A DNA stretch of 64,000 nt. It comes from JAVBNA01 sp031551875. GTDB lineage: Bacteria; Bacillota; Clostridia; Oscillospirales; Acutalibacteraceae. The position numbers and the translations under genes were made by a program. The stretch lies in contig JAVBNA010000006.1 of NCBI GenBank assembly GCA_031551875.1, positions 1 through 64,000 of the forward strand. Reading direction: 5' to 3'. Positions 8,679-17,149 of the stretch are shown here, one piece after another (positions within the stretch are counted from its first letter, which is position 1; each line of letters opens with the position of its first letter). Below the pieces are notes generated by a model. The model was given only the letters and a program-made list of their open reading frames with translations. It was not told where the DNA came from and made no database searches.

Positions 8679-11600
8679 ATGCGTAGAAACTATGCGGCAA
8701 AATGGATCAGCACACTTCTCTCCCTGCTGTTACTCTTCGGGGCATCGTCCTGGACCGTGTCAGCACAGGAGGAAGATCTTTGTGTTCCGCTGGAAGCGCC
8801 GGCGGGGTACGGGGATCAACAGGAAGAGGAACCAAGCAGCGCTCCGACGGTGGGGGTCAATGCGATTGCCGACGCCGTGGGGGATGACGAAAAAACCCAG
8901 GAGATTCTGAGAAGGACGGCGGCGCTTGCACAACTGTCCCTGCCCTCCGACATCTATGCCACGCAGCCGAGCTGGTCGGGCGGGTACTATGCCCCAGGGC
9001 AGCTCAGAGACAGCTACCTCGCCGTCGCGCGCGAGCACGTCAGCTTCATCCGCTACATCGCCGGACTGCCGGCGGTGGAGCTCAGTGCGCCGCTTTCGGA
9101 AAACGCGCAGTACGGCGCCACGCTGATGCAGGCGACCGGGCTTTTCCAGCACGAAATCCCGCTGAGCGCAAAGCCCGCCAACATGTCGTCCGACTTCTTC
9201 ACCAAGGGCAACGCCGCCCTGGGGAGCAGCAACCTGGGCGTCGGGCACAGCGATGTGGTGCGCTTCAACTATTCCTGTCTCAATGACTCAAGCGCCAGCA
9301 ACATTGCCCGCATGGGCCACCGAGGGTGGCTTCTCGCGGGCAGGCTCAAGTACATCGGTTTTGGACGCACGGGCTCTTACAGTGTGTCCAAAGTGTTTGA
9401 CACAAGCGGGCCCGCACTCGTCGCAGGGCGCACCATTTCCTGGCCGAGTGAAGGGGTGTTCCCCCTGAACCTGCTCGACGATACCTACAGCGATTACAAC
9501 ATCGGCTGGACGCTGCATCTTCAGTCGGGCGATTACACCGGTGTGGAGTCGGCGGGCGTCACACTGACCCGCAGGCGCGACGGTACGGTCTGGCGCTTCG
9601 GCTCGGCGGGCAGCGGCGAATTTTACGTGAGCGGCGGCTACGGCGGCTATCAGCAGCTGATTTTCCGCCCGGACAAAAACACCCTGGGCGACTACCGCGC
9701 GGGGGACATCTTTGACGTGCGGGTGACTGGGCTGGTGCGAAGGAGCACCGGACAGGCAGCCACGATCGCGTATGCGGTCACGGTGATCGACACCGTGCTG
9801 ACCGAGCGGGTCGAGCTCAACACGACCGTGCTGTCCCTGCTGCCGGGGCAGATCGGTATGCTGATGGCACGCAAGGTGCCCGAGCAAAGTCTCGAAAAAA
9901 TTACATGGACTTCCTCGAACCCCGCCGTCGCCACGGTCGACGACAACGGGATGGTGTCCGCGGTGAAGGCGGGGACAACCGTGATCAGGGCGACGTCCCT
10001 GAATGGGAAAACCGTATCATGTACGGTTACGGTGCAGCCGGTTACACCCACCGGCGTGACAGTCAGCCCGCGCGCCGTGAGCGTGCCGGCGCTGGACAGC
10101 ACAACCCTGACTGCGGCCGTGTTCCCGGCGAACGCAACCGACCCCACAGTGCAATGGTCTACCTCCGACGCCTCGGTCGCGACGGTGCAAGACGGCGTGG
10201 TGTACGCCTGGAATGAGGGCGTCGCGACCATTACGGCGCGCACAGCGAACGGAAAAACCGACAGCTGCACGGTGACGGTCACCCCCATGGTGCCGCTCAG
10301 CGTCACGATGGTTCCCCGTACGTTTGTCCTGGCGAAGGACGCGGCTGTCCGTCTGACGCACAGCGTCTATCCGTCGGGCGCGGCCAATAAGTCGGTGACC
10401 TGGTATTCGGGCAATCCGGCGGTTGCGCCGGTCGATCAGTACGGCAATGTATACGGCCTGTCGCCGGGCACAGCGGTCATCACCGTCCGCACCTGGAACG
10501 GCCGGGAGGACACCTGCGTGGTGACCGTCCTGCCCGCCCTGCCCACAAGCGTGACCCTGGACGCGGAGGAACTGACGCTGGAGATCGGCACGCTGTGCAC
10601 CTTGTTTGCGGCATTTACCCCTGCGAATTGCGATGACCGGTCGCTGACCTTTACATCCTCCGACACTTCGGTCGCTGTGGTGAGCGAGGCGGGCGGAAGG
10701 ATTCACGCCCTGAAAGCGGGGAAGGCGACCATAACGGCCACCACGGTCAACGGCCTGACGGCCAAATGCGAGCTCACAATCGTAGCGCCGCTTGTGCTGC
10801 CCGAGTCGGTGAGCCTTTCCCAACGAACCATGACGCTCACGCAGCTGACTTTCGGCAAGCTGTCCGCTGCGGTTTTTCCCTCCAATGCCACAGACAACTC
10901 GGTGACATGGACAAGCTCGGACAGCCGCATCGCGGCGGTGGGGCAGGACGGGACGATTGCCGCGCTCAGCACGGGCACGGTGGTCATCACGGCGGAGAGC
11001 TGGAACGGAAAGACCGACAGCTGTACGGTGACCATTGCTGCGCCGGTCGTACCCAGCCTGGTCAGCGTATCGCCCAGCGGCCTGACACTTGAGATGGGCA
11101 AAACGACGTTGCTGTACGCCACGGTGCTGCCCGCAAATGCGCAGGACAAGAGCGTGACCTGGTCGTCATCCTCCACATCCATCGCGACCGTGTCGCAAAC
11201 CGGCGTAATTACAGGCGTCAAACCCGGCGCAGCCACCATTACGGCGCGCACCTGGAATGGAAAGACGGCAAGCTGTACCGTGACGGTGTATGAGGACAAG
11301 TATGTCTCGGTGCGCATCGGGTACACGAAGGCCATCGACAACGGCGTCAGAACCACGGTGGATGATGCGGGCACGGCGCCGCTCAAAATTTCGGGCAAGG
11401 CCATGCTTCCCATTCGGTCGGTCAGCACGCGCATGGGCGCCAAGGTGACCTATGTCAACGACGCCACCCCCATCACAGTGGTGTATGAGGGCATAACGGT
11501 CAGCTTCCTGCTGGGGAGCACCACCATGAAGGTGACCGAAAACAACAAAACCACCACGTCCGCGATGGACATTGCCGCGCAGAAGGTGGGCGGAAAGACC

Positions 11601-11747
11601 TTCATCCCCCTGCGCGCGATTGGTCAGGCGCTCGGCTTCAACGTCTATTATGACAACGACACCGAGATTGTCGTGATCAGCAACCCCGCGCCCGGCAGCG
11701 CGGTGCTGCAGGCACGGCTGAATGAGGCCAAGGCATATATCAAATAA
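8679..11747 (+). CDS. Secreted CAP-domain protein with six Big_2 repeats and CuAO-N-like domain
   Basis: This 1022-residue paralogue of the gene at 6617 starts at an ATG preceded by AAAGAAAGGGG and has a signal peptide at ~1-30. Order: a CAP/SCP domain (~110-270) with the family block GHRGWLLAGRLKYIGFG; six tandem Big_2 Ig-like repeats (~371-870) of about 80 residues each, with W-x-S-(S/T)-D-x-(S/A)-V/I-A-x-V and NGK-x-x-SCTVTV patterns; and a CuAO-N-like domain (~872-1010) ending in ARLNEAKAYIK. The Big_2 array probably acts as a stalk that displays the CAP domain away from the cell, while the C-terminal domain is shared with its neighbours. It is followed by a strong terminator. It has no transmembrane or LPXTG anchor, so how it is held is unclear. 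Confidence 0.85.
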   Translation: MRRNYAAKWISTLLSLLLLFGASSWTVSAQEEDLCVPLEAPAGYGDQQEEEPSSAPTVGVNAIADAVGDDEKTQEILRRTAALAQLSLPSDIYATQPSWSGGYYAPGQLRDSYLAVAREHVSFIRYIAGLPAVELSAPLSENAQYGATLMQATGLFQHEIPLSAKPANMSSDFFTKGNAALGSSNLGVGHSDVVRFNYSCLNDSSASNIARMGHRGWLLAGRLKYIGFGRTGSYSVSKVFDTSGPALVAGRTISWPSEGVFPLNLLDDTYSDYNIGWTLHLQSGDYTGVESAGVTLTRRRDGTVWRFGSAGSGEFYVSGGYGGYQQLIFRPDKNTLGDYRAGDIFDVRVTGLVRRSTGQAATIAYAVTVIDTVLTERVELNTTVLSLLPGQIGMLMARKVPEQSLEKITWTSSNPAVATVDDNGMVSAVKAGTTVIRATSLNGKTVSCTVTVQPVTPTGVTVSPRAVSVPALDSTTLTAAVFPANATDPTVQWSTSDASVATVQDGVVYAWNEGVATITARTANGKTDSCTVTVTPMVPLSVTMVPRTFVLAKDAAVRLTHSVYPSGAANKSVTWYSGNPAVAPVDQYGNVYGLSPGTAVITVRTWNGREDTCVVTVLPALPTSVTLDAEELTLEIGTLCTLFAAFTPANCDDRSLTFTSSDTSVAVVSEAGGRIHALKAGKATITATTVNGLTAKCELTIVAPLVLPESVSLSQRTMTLTQLTFGKLSAAVFPSNATDNSVTWTSSDSRIAAVGQDGTIAALSTGTVVITAESWNGKTDSCTVTIAAPVVPSLVSVSPSGLTLEMGKTTLLYATVLPANAQDKSVTWSSSSTSIATVSQTGVITGVKPGAATITARTWNGKTASCTVTVYEDKYVSVRIGYTKAIDNGVRTTVDDAGTAPLKISGKAMLPIRSVSTRMGAKVTYVNDATPITVVYEGITVSFLLGSTTMKVTENNKTTTSAMDIAAQKVGGKTFIPLRAIGQALGFNVYYDNDTEIVVISNPAPGSAVLQARLNEAKAYIK

Positions 11748-11769
11748 TTAAGCGCAGCGAATGAGGATG

Positions 11770-11795
11770 GGCGGGAAAGCGTTGGCTTTCCCGCC
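11770..11795 (+). terminator. Rho-independent terminator after the second CAP gene
   Basis: GGCGGGAAAGC (11770-11780) pairs with GCTTTCCCGCC (11785-11795) around a GTTG loop and is followed by TTTTC. Confidence 0.9.
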
Positions 11796-11830
11796 TTTTC
11801 GTTTATATAAATATACGCAAAGTTTTCCGG

Positions 11831-11860
11831 TTGTGCAGTTGAATTGATTTGTGGTATAAT
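11831..11860 (+). promoter_or_regulatory. Promoter of the malic enzyme gene
   Basis: TTGTGC (11831-11836), an 18-base spacer and TATAAT (11855-11860), the latter as an extended -10 (TGGTATAAT). Confidence 0.65.
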
Positions 11861-11889
11861 GGTTGCAATGTGTCGTACGGAGGTTCTGT

Positions 11890-11952
11890 ATGACAAAAAA
11901 TGACAATATTTGTGAGGTTGAGGCATGGACTATTACGCCAGTGAATCGCTGA
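11890..11952 (+). CDS. Possible 20-codon upstream ORF overlapping the malic enzyme start
   Basis: An ATG at 11890 has the best ribosome site in the region (CGGAGG at 11878-11883, six bases away). It opens a 20-codon frame, MTKNDNICEVEAWTITPVNR, that stops at 11950-11952, beyond the malic enzyme ATG at 11925 in another reading frame. The malic enzyme itself has only a weak GAGG. The short frame could be a leader that couples translation, or the remains of an older malic enzyme start displaced by a frameshift. No peptide function is claimed. Confidence 0.35.
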   Translation: MTKNDNICEVEAWTITPVNR

Positions 11953-13100
11953 AAAAACACTATGACTGGAAGGGCAAAATTGAAGTGGTCTGCCGGACGC
12001 CGCTGACCACGCGGGACGAGCTGTCCATCGCGTACACGCCCGGTGTCGCGCAGCCCTGTCTGGAAATTCAGGAAAACCCCGAGCTGAGCTTCACCCTGAC
12101 CCGCAGGGGCAATCTGGTCGCGGTGGTCACCGATGGCACGGCGGTGCTGGGACTGGGCGACATCGGCCCCGAGGCGGGCATGCCGGTCATGGAGGGCAAA
12201 TGCGCCCTCTTTAAGACCTTTGCCGATGTGGACGCGTTCCCGCTGTGCATCCGTTCGAAGGACGTCGACGAGATCGTGAACACGGTGGCGCTGCTCGCCG
12301 GTTCCTTCGGCGGCATAAACCTGGAGGATATTTCCGCCCCCCGCTGCTTTGAGATCGAGCGCAGGCTGCGCGAACGGTGTGACATCCCGATTTTCCATGA
12401 CGACCAGCACGGCACGGCGGTTGTGGCGCTGGCGGCGATGATCAACGCGCTCAAAATCGTGGGCAAAAAGCTCGAGGACATCAAGGTGGTCACCTCGGGC
12501 GCGGGCGCGGCCGGCATCGCGGTGATCAGCCTGCTGCAATCGATGGGGCTCAGACACGTGATTCTGTGCGACAGCCAGGGCGCCATCTACGAGGGCCGGG
12601 AGGGCCTCAACAAGGAAAAAGCGGAAATGGCGAAAATTTCCAACAACAACAAGGAAAAGGGCTCGCTTGGAGAGGTCATCCGCGGCGCGGACGTTTTTAT
12701 CGGGGTATCGGTGCCGGGCACGGTTACGCCCGACATGGTAGGAAGCATGGCCAAGAATCCTGTGCTTTTCCCGATGTCCAACCCCACGCCCGAGATTATG
12801 CCCGACCTTGCCTTTGCGGCAGGCGCGGCGGTCGTGGGCACCGGGCGGTCGGATTTCCCCAACCAGATCAACAACGTCCTCGCCTTTCCGGGCATTTTCC
12901 GCGGGGCGCTCGACGTGCGGGCGAGCACGATCAATGATGAGATGAAAATTGCCGCCGCTTATGCGATTGCGGGCATCGTGACCCCCGAGGAGCTGTGCCC
13001 CGAATACATCATTCCGTCCGCGCTCGACGTAAAGGTGAGCGCTGCCGTGGCGCAGGCCGTGGCGCAGGCCGCCCGGGAGACCGGCGTGGCGCGGGCATAA
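11925..13100 (+). CDS. NAD(P)-dependent malic enzyme (oxaloacetate-decarboxylating)
   Basis: The 391-residue cytosolic enzyme oxidatively decarboxylates malate to pyruvate. The short bacterial malic enzyme pattern is complete: SIAYTPGVAQPC with the catalytic Tyr, the lysine in the MEGKCALFKTFADVDAFP region, FHDDQHGTA with metal-binding acids, a Rossmann motif GAGAAGIAVI, and VGTGRSDFPNQINN near the C-terminus. The length equals the small (~390-residue) bacterial class without a phosphotransacetylase fusion. It sits alone between terminators and has its own promoter. Cofactor preference is not assigned. The start at 11925 fits family alignments, although a short frame with a better ribosome site overlaps it. 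Confidence 0.93.
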   Translation: MDYYASESLKKHYDWKGKIEVVCRTPLTTRDELSIAYTPGVAQPCLEIQENPELSFTLTRRGNLVAVVTDGTAVLGLGDIGPEAGMPVMEGKCALFKTFADVDAFPLCIRSKDVDEIVNTVALLAGSFGGINLEDISAPRCFEIERRLRERCDIPIFHDDQHGTAVVALAAMINALKIVGKKLEDIKVVTSGAGAAGIAVISLLQSMGLRHVILCDSQGAIYEGREGLNKEKAEMAKISNNNKEKGSLGEVIRGADVFIGVSVPGTVTPDMVGSMAKNPVLFPMSNPTPEIMPDLAFAAGAAVVGTGRSDFPNQINNVLAFPGIFRGALDVRASTINDEMKIAAAYAIAGIVTPEELCPEYIIPSALDVKVSAAVAQAVAQAARETGVARA

Positions 13101-13180
13101 CCGCCTCTAAATATAGGATGCGCTTTATTAATTACGGGCACAATTCATAAAAAGTTCATGCTGAGTTGACAAAATTGATA

Positions 13181-13210
13181 TTGAAGATGCCTGTCCGGTT
13201 CGTGTATTCT
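13181..13210 (+). promoter_or_regulatory. Promoter of the cohesin-like gene pair
   Basis: TTGAAG (13181-13186), an 18-base spacer and TATTCT (13205-13210), 42 bases before the ATG at 13252. A TTGACA at 13166-13171 lacks a -10 at proper distance. Confidence 0.45.
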
Positions 13211-13251
13211 AAATACAGTGAGGTACAAAACTAGGATTTGGAGGAAAAAAC

Positions 13252-13893
13252 ATGAAGAACAAAAAATGGTTGCTTTCTGCGGTGATGGCAATGGTCGTGC
13301 TGGTCATGATGACCGGAACAGCCCTGACGGCGTCGGCAGCGGCGGTCAACTTCTCGGTCAGCGGCGGGTCGGTCAAGGCGGGCGACACCATTGCGGTCGA
13401 GGTGTCCGTCAAAGGAAACGGCATTGCGGGCATTGAGGGCGAGTTGGTCTTTGACGACGCGGCCTTTTCCATTGCGAATGCGGAGCAAACCGACGTTTTG
13501 GATCCCAACGGCATCGTAATTTTTAATGAAACAGACGGAAAATTCGGAACGGGCAAATTTGTATACGCCTCGGCCAAAAGCAAGGATTTAAACGGAACGG
13601 TTTTTACATACACCCTTAAGGCGCTGGACACCGCCAACGGAGACTATGAGCTGAAATTCGACGGACTGATGGTCGCAGGACAGGACGGCAAGGAGATCGA
13701 ATCGGAGGGAGGCACCGCCCTCCTGAAGGTGCAGGGCACCGGCACGCCCCATCAGGTTGCGGGAAAAACCTCGGCGGGCGGCGACAGTACGATGCTGATC
13801 CTCATCATTGCGGGCGTTGTGCTTGCGGGACTGGTCGCCGTATTTATCGTACTGAGCATCCGCAAAAAGAGAGTGGGCGGATACTACCGATAA
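13252..13893 (+). CDS. Membrane-anchored cohesin-like protein
   Basis: The 213-residue protein starts at an ATG preceded by GGAGG. It has a signal peptide (~1-30), one cohesin-like beta-sandwich domain (~31-160; SGGSVKAGDTIAVEVSV, IAGIEGELVFDDAAFSI, GKFVYASAKSKDLNG), a short Gly/Ser/Thr linker, and a C-terminal transmembrane helix (~180-203) followed by the basic tail IRKKRVGGYYR. This gives an external cohesin-like domain tethered to the membrane, a layout that could dock dockerin proteins such as those at 1292 and 56084. Cohesin and related carbohydrate-binding folds are hard to tell apart by eye, so the docking role is inference. It probably shares a transcript with the next gene, 94 bases downstream. 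Confidence 0.72.
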   Translation: MKNKKWLLSAVMAMVVLVMMTGTALTASAAAVNFSVSGGSVKAGDTIAVEVSVKGNGIAGIEGELVFDDAAFSIANAEQTDVLDPNGIVIFNETDGKFGTGKFVYASAKSKDLNGTVFTYTLKALDTANGDYELKFDGLMVAGQDGKEIESEGGTALLKVQGTGTPHQVAGKTSAGGDSTMLILIIAGVVLAGLVAVFIVLSIRKKRVGGYYR

Positions 13894-13987
13894 GAAGCAG
13901 GCCGCACTATACGGAGAACCCCGGGAACTCTGTGTTTGAGGTATAAATCAACATATCCATGAAAAGGAACTATAGGAGGAAATCAAT

Positions 13988-15232
13988 ATGAAAAAGAAAC
14001 TATTCTCAGGCGTGCTGGCGCTTGCACTGATGCTGTCCCTGCTGACCGGTATGGCGATGCCCGCATCAGCAGAAGTCGGCACGGCGATCCTTTCGGTGGC
14101 CAACATCCAGGCGGGCACAGGCGACACGGTCGTGGTCAATGTCAGCCTGAACACCCAGGGCACCAAAGTGAAGGGCATACAGTTTCAGATCAAGCATGAC
14201 AAAAATGTGCTCACACTTACGAAGATCGAGGAAACCTCGCTGATTTCGGGCAGTATTAGCCCGGTTACGGACGTCAGCAAGGGAAGATTTATCTTTGGAG
14301 ATACTAGGAGCAAAGCCTACAACGGCGTGATTGCGCAGTACACATACAAGGTCAGCGCGGGCGCGGCAATTGGCAAGTCATCTCTGGAAGTAGTAAAGGA
14401 CGATAAAATAGTGGGGACCTCTCTGGAAGAATTAGGGTTTTGCGTTTACGATGTAGATGACAATAGTCTTACCACAACCGCGTCGAATGGCTCGGTTACC
14501 GTGATTGCGGCCCCGACCCAAATTGCCGTAACCCCCGCGACGCTCTCCCTGAAGGCGGGACAGAAGTCCAACCTGACCGTTGCGTTTACCCCCTCCACCG
14601 TGCCCAACCAGACCGTGTCCTGGAAAACCTCCAATGCGCAGGTGGCAACCGTGAACGCGGCCGGACAGGTCACTGCGGTCAAAAACGGCACAGCGACCCT
14701 GACCGCCACGTCGCTCATCGGCAAGAAGACAGCCACCTGTAAGGTGACGGTCTCCATGGCCTCTTCCTATGTGACTATGCGCATGAACAAGACAAAGGCA
14801 GTCCTGAACGGCAAGCAGGTCAACATCGATGACACCTTTACCCAAACCTATCCCTTCACAGTCAGCGGCCGCACCATGCTTCCCATCCGCTTTGTAGCAA
14901 CGAAAATGGGCGGCAGCACCAAGTATATCAGCGACAATGATCCCATCACCATCACCTACGGCAACTATCAGCTGGTACTGAAGATCGGCAGCAAAACCAT
15001 GACGAAGTACGACTATTCGGTCAACCCGAACGGCGTCAAAACCAACGTCACCCTGGACGTCGCCGCGACCAAGAGATCCGGGAGAGTATATATCCCGCTG
15101 CGCGCCGTCGGTGAGGAGCTGGGCTTCCACGTTCATTATGACAACACGGGCAAGTATATCATTGTTTCCAACCCGAAAATGAGCTCGGCGGTCATTAACG
15201 CGCGCATCGCCGAGGCCAAAAAGTATTTCTAA
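13988..15232 (+). CDS. Secreted cohesin-like / Big_2 / CuAO-N-like protein
   Basis: The 414-residue secreted protein starts at an ATG with TAGGAGG upstream. It has a signal peptide (~1-30), a cohesin-like domain (~30-160; AGTGDTVVVNVSLNTQGTKV, KGIQFQIKHDKNVLTLTKI), a Big_2 domain (~170-253; NQTVSWKTSNAQVATV) and a CuAO-N-like domain (~258-395; RTMLPIRFVATKMGGSTKY, YIPLRAVGEELGFHVHY). The C-terminal ARIAEAKKYF ending closely matches the ends of the two CAP proteins upstream, which suggests a shared way of being placed on the cell surface. It follows the membrane-anchored cohesin-like gene, so the two may work as partners. A function as scaffold is inferred, not shown. Confidence 0.75.
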   Translation: MKKKLFSGVLALALMLSLLTGMAMPASAEVGTAILSVANIQAGTGDTVVVNVSLNTQGTKVKGIQFQIKHDKNVLTLTKIEETSLISGSISPVTDVSKGRFIFGDTRSKAYNGVIAQYTYKVSAGAAIGKSSLEVVKDDKIVGTSLEELGFCVYDVDDNSLTTTASNGSVTVIAAPTQIAVTPATLSLKAGQKSNLTVAFTPSTVPNQTVSWKTSNAQVATVNAAGQVTAVKNGTATLTATSLIGKKTATCKVTVSMASSYVTMRMNKTKAVLNGKQVNIDDTFTQTYPFTVSGRTMLPIRFVATKMGGSTKYISDNDPITITYGNYQLVLKIGSKTMTKYDYSVNPNGVKTNVTLDVAATKRSGRVYIPLRAVGEELGFHVHYDNTGKYIIVSNPKMSSAVINARIAEAKKYF

Positions 15233-15256
15233 GAACCGCAGAGCAAGGAACACAAA

Positions 15257-15293
15257 CCGGCACGCCCCGATCTTTAAGGTCGGGGTATGCCGG
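15257..15293 (+). terminator. Hairpin after the cohesin-like gene pair
   Basis: CCGGCACGCCCCGA (15257-15270) pairs with 15280-15293 with one mismatch and one G-T pair, around a 9-base loop. The tail (TATCTTCTG) is weakly T-rich, so read-through into the epimerase gene is possible. Confidence 0.55.
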
Positions 15294-15322
15294 TATCTTC
15301 TGTGAGGAAAGGGCGGGATGCG

Positions 15323-15994
15323 GTGAAGCCGTCGTTTGCCCCCTCCATGATGTGCATGGATTACCTGAAAATTCAGGAGCAGATGGGCATCCTCAATGAG
15401 CGGGCCGATCTGTACCATGTGGACGTCATGGATGGGCACTTCTGTAAAAATATGGCGCTGTCACCCGACATTGTACGCGCCTTCGGCATACTGGCCAGGC
15501 TCCCGATGGAGGCTCATCTGATGACCACCAACCCGGAGGACTGGCTTTCGGTGTTTGCGCAGGCGGGCGTGTCCATCCTGTCGCCCCATGCCGAAACGCT
15601 GCGCGGAAAGGCTGACCGGGTCTTTGACGAGATTGAGGCGCTGGGCTGCCGTGTGGGACTGACGCTGTGTCCGGGCACGCCCCTCTCGGAGGTGCGCGGC
15701 TGCCTTGGCCGGGTGGAGCGGCTGACCATCATGACCGTGCAGCCCGGCTTTGCCGGACAGGCCTTTTTGGAGGATATGCTGGAAAAGGTCTCGGAGGCAA
15801 AAGCGCTCCGGGAGGAGCTGGGCGCCTCCTTCGTCATTCAGGCCGACGGCGCGTGCAACGCGTCCACCTTTTCGCGGCTGCGCGCGGCGGGCGCCGACTG
15901 CTTTGTCGCGGGAAGCACAGGGCTATTTTCCCTCCATGAGGATCTCGAGCGCGCCTGGGAAATGATGCTCCTCGACGCGGGCGTGCAGGAATAA
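15323..15994 (+). CDS. D-allulose-6-phosphate / ribulose-phosphate 3-epimerase family protein
   Basis: This is a TIM-barrel epimerase of the ribulose-phosphate 3-epimerase family. The opening KPSFAPSMMCMD, YHVDVMDGHF, AHLMTTNPEDW, MTVQPGFAGQAF, QADGACN and VAGSTGLF follow D-allulose-6-phosphate 3-epimerase (AlsE) more closely than Rpe, particularly the MCMD start. A GTG at 15323 is chosen (223 residues): it gives the family-typical N-terminus and has AGGAAAGGG upstream, whereas the longer ATG frame at 15287 begins inside the preceding hairpin. The active-site Asp pair (VDVMDG, QADG) is present. The neighbours are surface proteins and sugar transport, so a sugar-phosphate role is sensible. The exact substrate is uncertain. 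Confidence 0.82.
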   Translation: MKPSFAPSMMCMDYLKIQEQMGILNERADLYHVDVMDGHFCKNMALSPDIVRAFGILARLPMEAHLMTTNPEDWLSVFAQAGVSILSPHAETLRGKADRVFDEIEALGCRVGLTLCPGTPLSEVRGCLGRVERLTIMTVQPGFAGQAFLEDMLEKVSEAKALREELGASFVIQADGACNASTFSRLRAAGADCFVAGSTGLFSLHEDLERAWEMMLLDAGVQE

Positions 15995-16016
15995 CAATGA
16001 TATGCAAGCATAAAGA

Positions 16017-16041
16017 CCCCCGGAAGCGCCGCTTCCGGGGG
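16017..16041. terminator. Bidirectional terminator between convergent genes
   Basis: CCCCCGGAAGC (16017-16027) pairs with GCTTCCGGGGG (16031-16041), followed by TTTTT. On the other strand a shorter T-containing tail (TCTTTA) follows, so it can also serve the gene ending at 16050. Confidence 0.9.
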
Positions 16042-16049
16042 TTTTTATG

Positions 16050-17117
16050 CTATTTTGCGTACAGCGCGATATACTGGTCGACGTTGCTGGGTAGAACCAG
16101 CCGATAGGGAAGCCGGACATATTTGCCGTCCTGGAGCCTGATGTCGGAGGGCAGTGTGCCTCCGCCGCGCAGCCAGCAGGCCATTTCGACGAGCGCCCGG
16201 GCCTGGCCGTCGGCGTCGTTGAACACCGTGGCAGCCATTTTGCCGCCTTTAACCGCCTCAAGCCCCTCCCGCGTGCCGTCGATGCCCACGATGAGCGGCC
16301 AGTCGGTGCGTTCGATGTCGGCTTTTTCCAGCGCGTCAATCGCGCCCAGCGCCATATCGTCGTTGTTGGCGAGCACCACTTCCATGTTTTTCTGATCAGA
16401 GCTGCCGGGGGGGTATTTGTCCAGCCACTGACTCATCTTGGTTTCGGCCACGGCGCGCGACCAGTTGGCAATGGCGCCGTCCAGCCGTTCCACTGCGACG
16501 CCCTTTGCACGCAGGGTTTCGATGCTGTACTGGGTGCGGAAGATGGCGTCCTGATGACCCGCCTCTCCTTCGAGCATCACATATTGCAGGCTGCCGTCGC
16601 CGCTCCGGTCAATCGACTTGTCTGCGGCAAACAGGTCGGCGACCAGCTGCCCCTGCAGCTGTCCCGACACTTTTGATTCGGCGCCCACGTAGTACAGATT
16701 TTGGCTGCGTTCAATGTCGGCGGGCACCAGCTCGCGGTTGAAGAACAGCACGGGCACGCCCGCCGTCTCGGCTTTGTTGACAATCGAGGAGACATCGGTT
16801 CGGTCGACCAGGTTGATGCACAGCAGGTCACAGCCCGAGCTTAAAAAAGTGTCCACCTGGTTGTTTTGGATCACTTGGCTGCCGTCGGCGCTCTCGAAGA
16901 TCAGGGTGAAGCTGTACTTGTTCGTATTTTCCTTTTCCTTGAGGTAATGGTTAAAGCGCTCGGTCAGGAGGGAGATAAAGGTGTCGTACTGGTCGTAGAC
17001 GCTGACGCCGATCCGGATGCGAGTGGCGTTGTCGGCCGGCTGTCCTTCCTCCGGCCGGCAGGCGGCCAGCGAAGCAAGCAGGGCGAACGTCAGCAGGAGG
17101 GAAACAAGCTTTTTCAA
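16050..17117 (-). CDS. Galactose/glucose-binding-protein homologue (MglB-like lipoprotein)
   Basis: The 355-residue lipoprotein has a LAAC lipobox at ~residue 20 and a type I periplasmic-binding fold. Against E. coli MglB from memory, the sugar contacts appear intact: Asp14/Phe16 (YDTFIS), Asn91 (FNREL), His152/Asp154/Arg158 (GEAGHQDAIFRT), Trp183 (ANWSRA), Asn211 (LANNDDMALG), Asp236 (GIDGT) and Asn256 (VFNDADG). The calcium loop is also recognisable (DRSGDGSLQ). It is last in a minus-strand set of response regulator, sensor kinase and anchored binding protein, 32 bases after the latter. It therefore looks more like part of a sensing unit than the main uptake receptor, though it could serve the transporter as well. 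Glucose/galactose binding is inferred. Confidence 0.85.
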   Translation of the reverse strand: MKKLVSLLLTFALLASLAACRPEEGQPADNATRIRIGVSVYDQYDTFISLLTERFNHYLKEKENTNKYSFTLIFESADGSQVIQNNQVDTFLSSGCDLLCINLVDRTDVSSIVNKAETAGVPVLFFNRELVPADIERSQNLYYVGAESKVSGQLQGQLVADLFAADKSIDRSGDGSLQYVMLEGEAGHQDAIFRTQYSIETLRAKGVAVERLDGAIANWSRAVAETKMSQWLDKYPPGSSDQKNMEVVLANNDDMALGAIDALEKADIERTDWPLIVGIDGTREGLEAVKGGKMAATVFNDADGQARALVEMACWLRGGGTLPSDIRLQDGKYVRLPYRLVLPSNVDQYIALYAK

Positions 17118-17149
17118 TCACGGTACCTCCTTATAGTTGTCGCGGTGCC

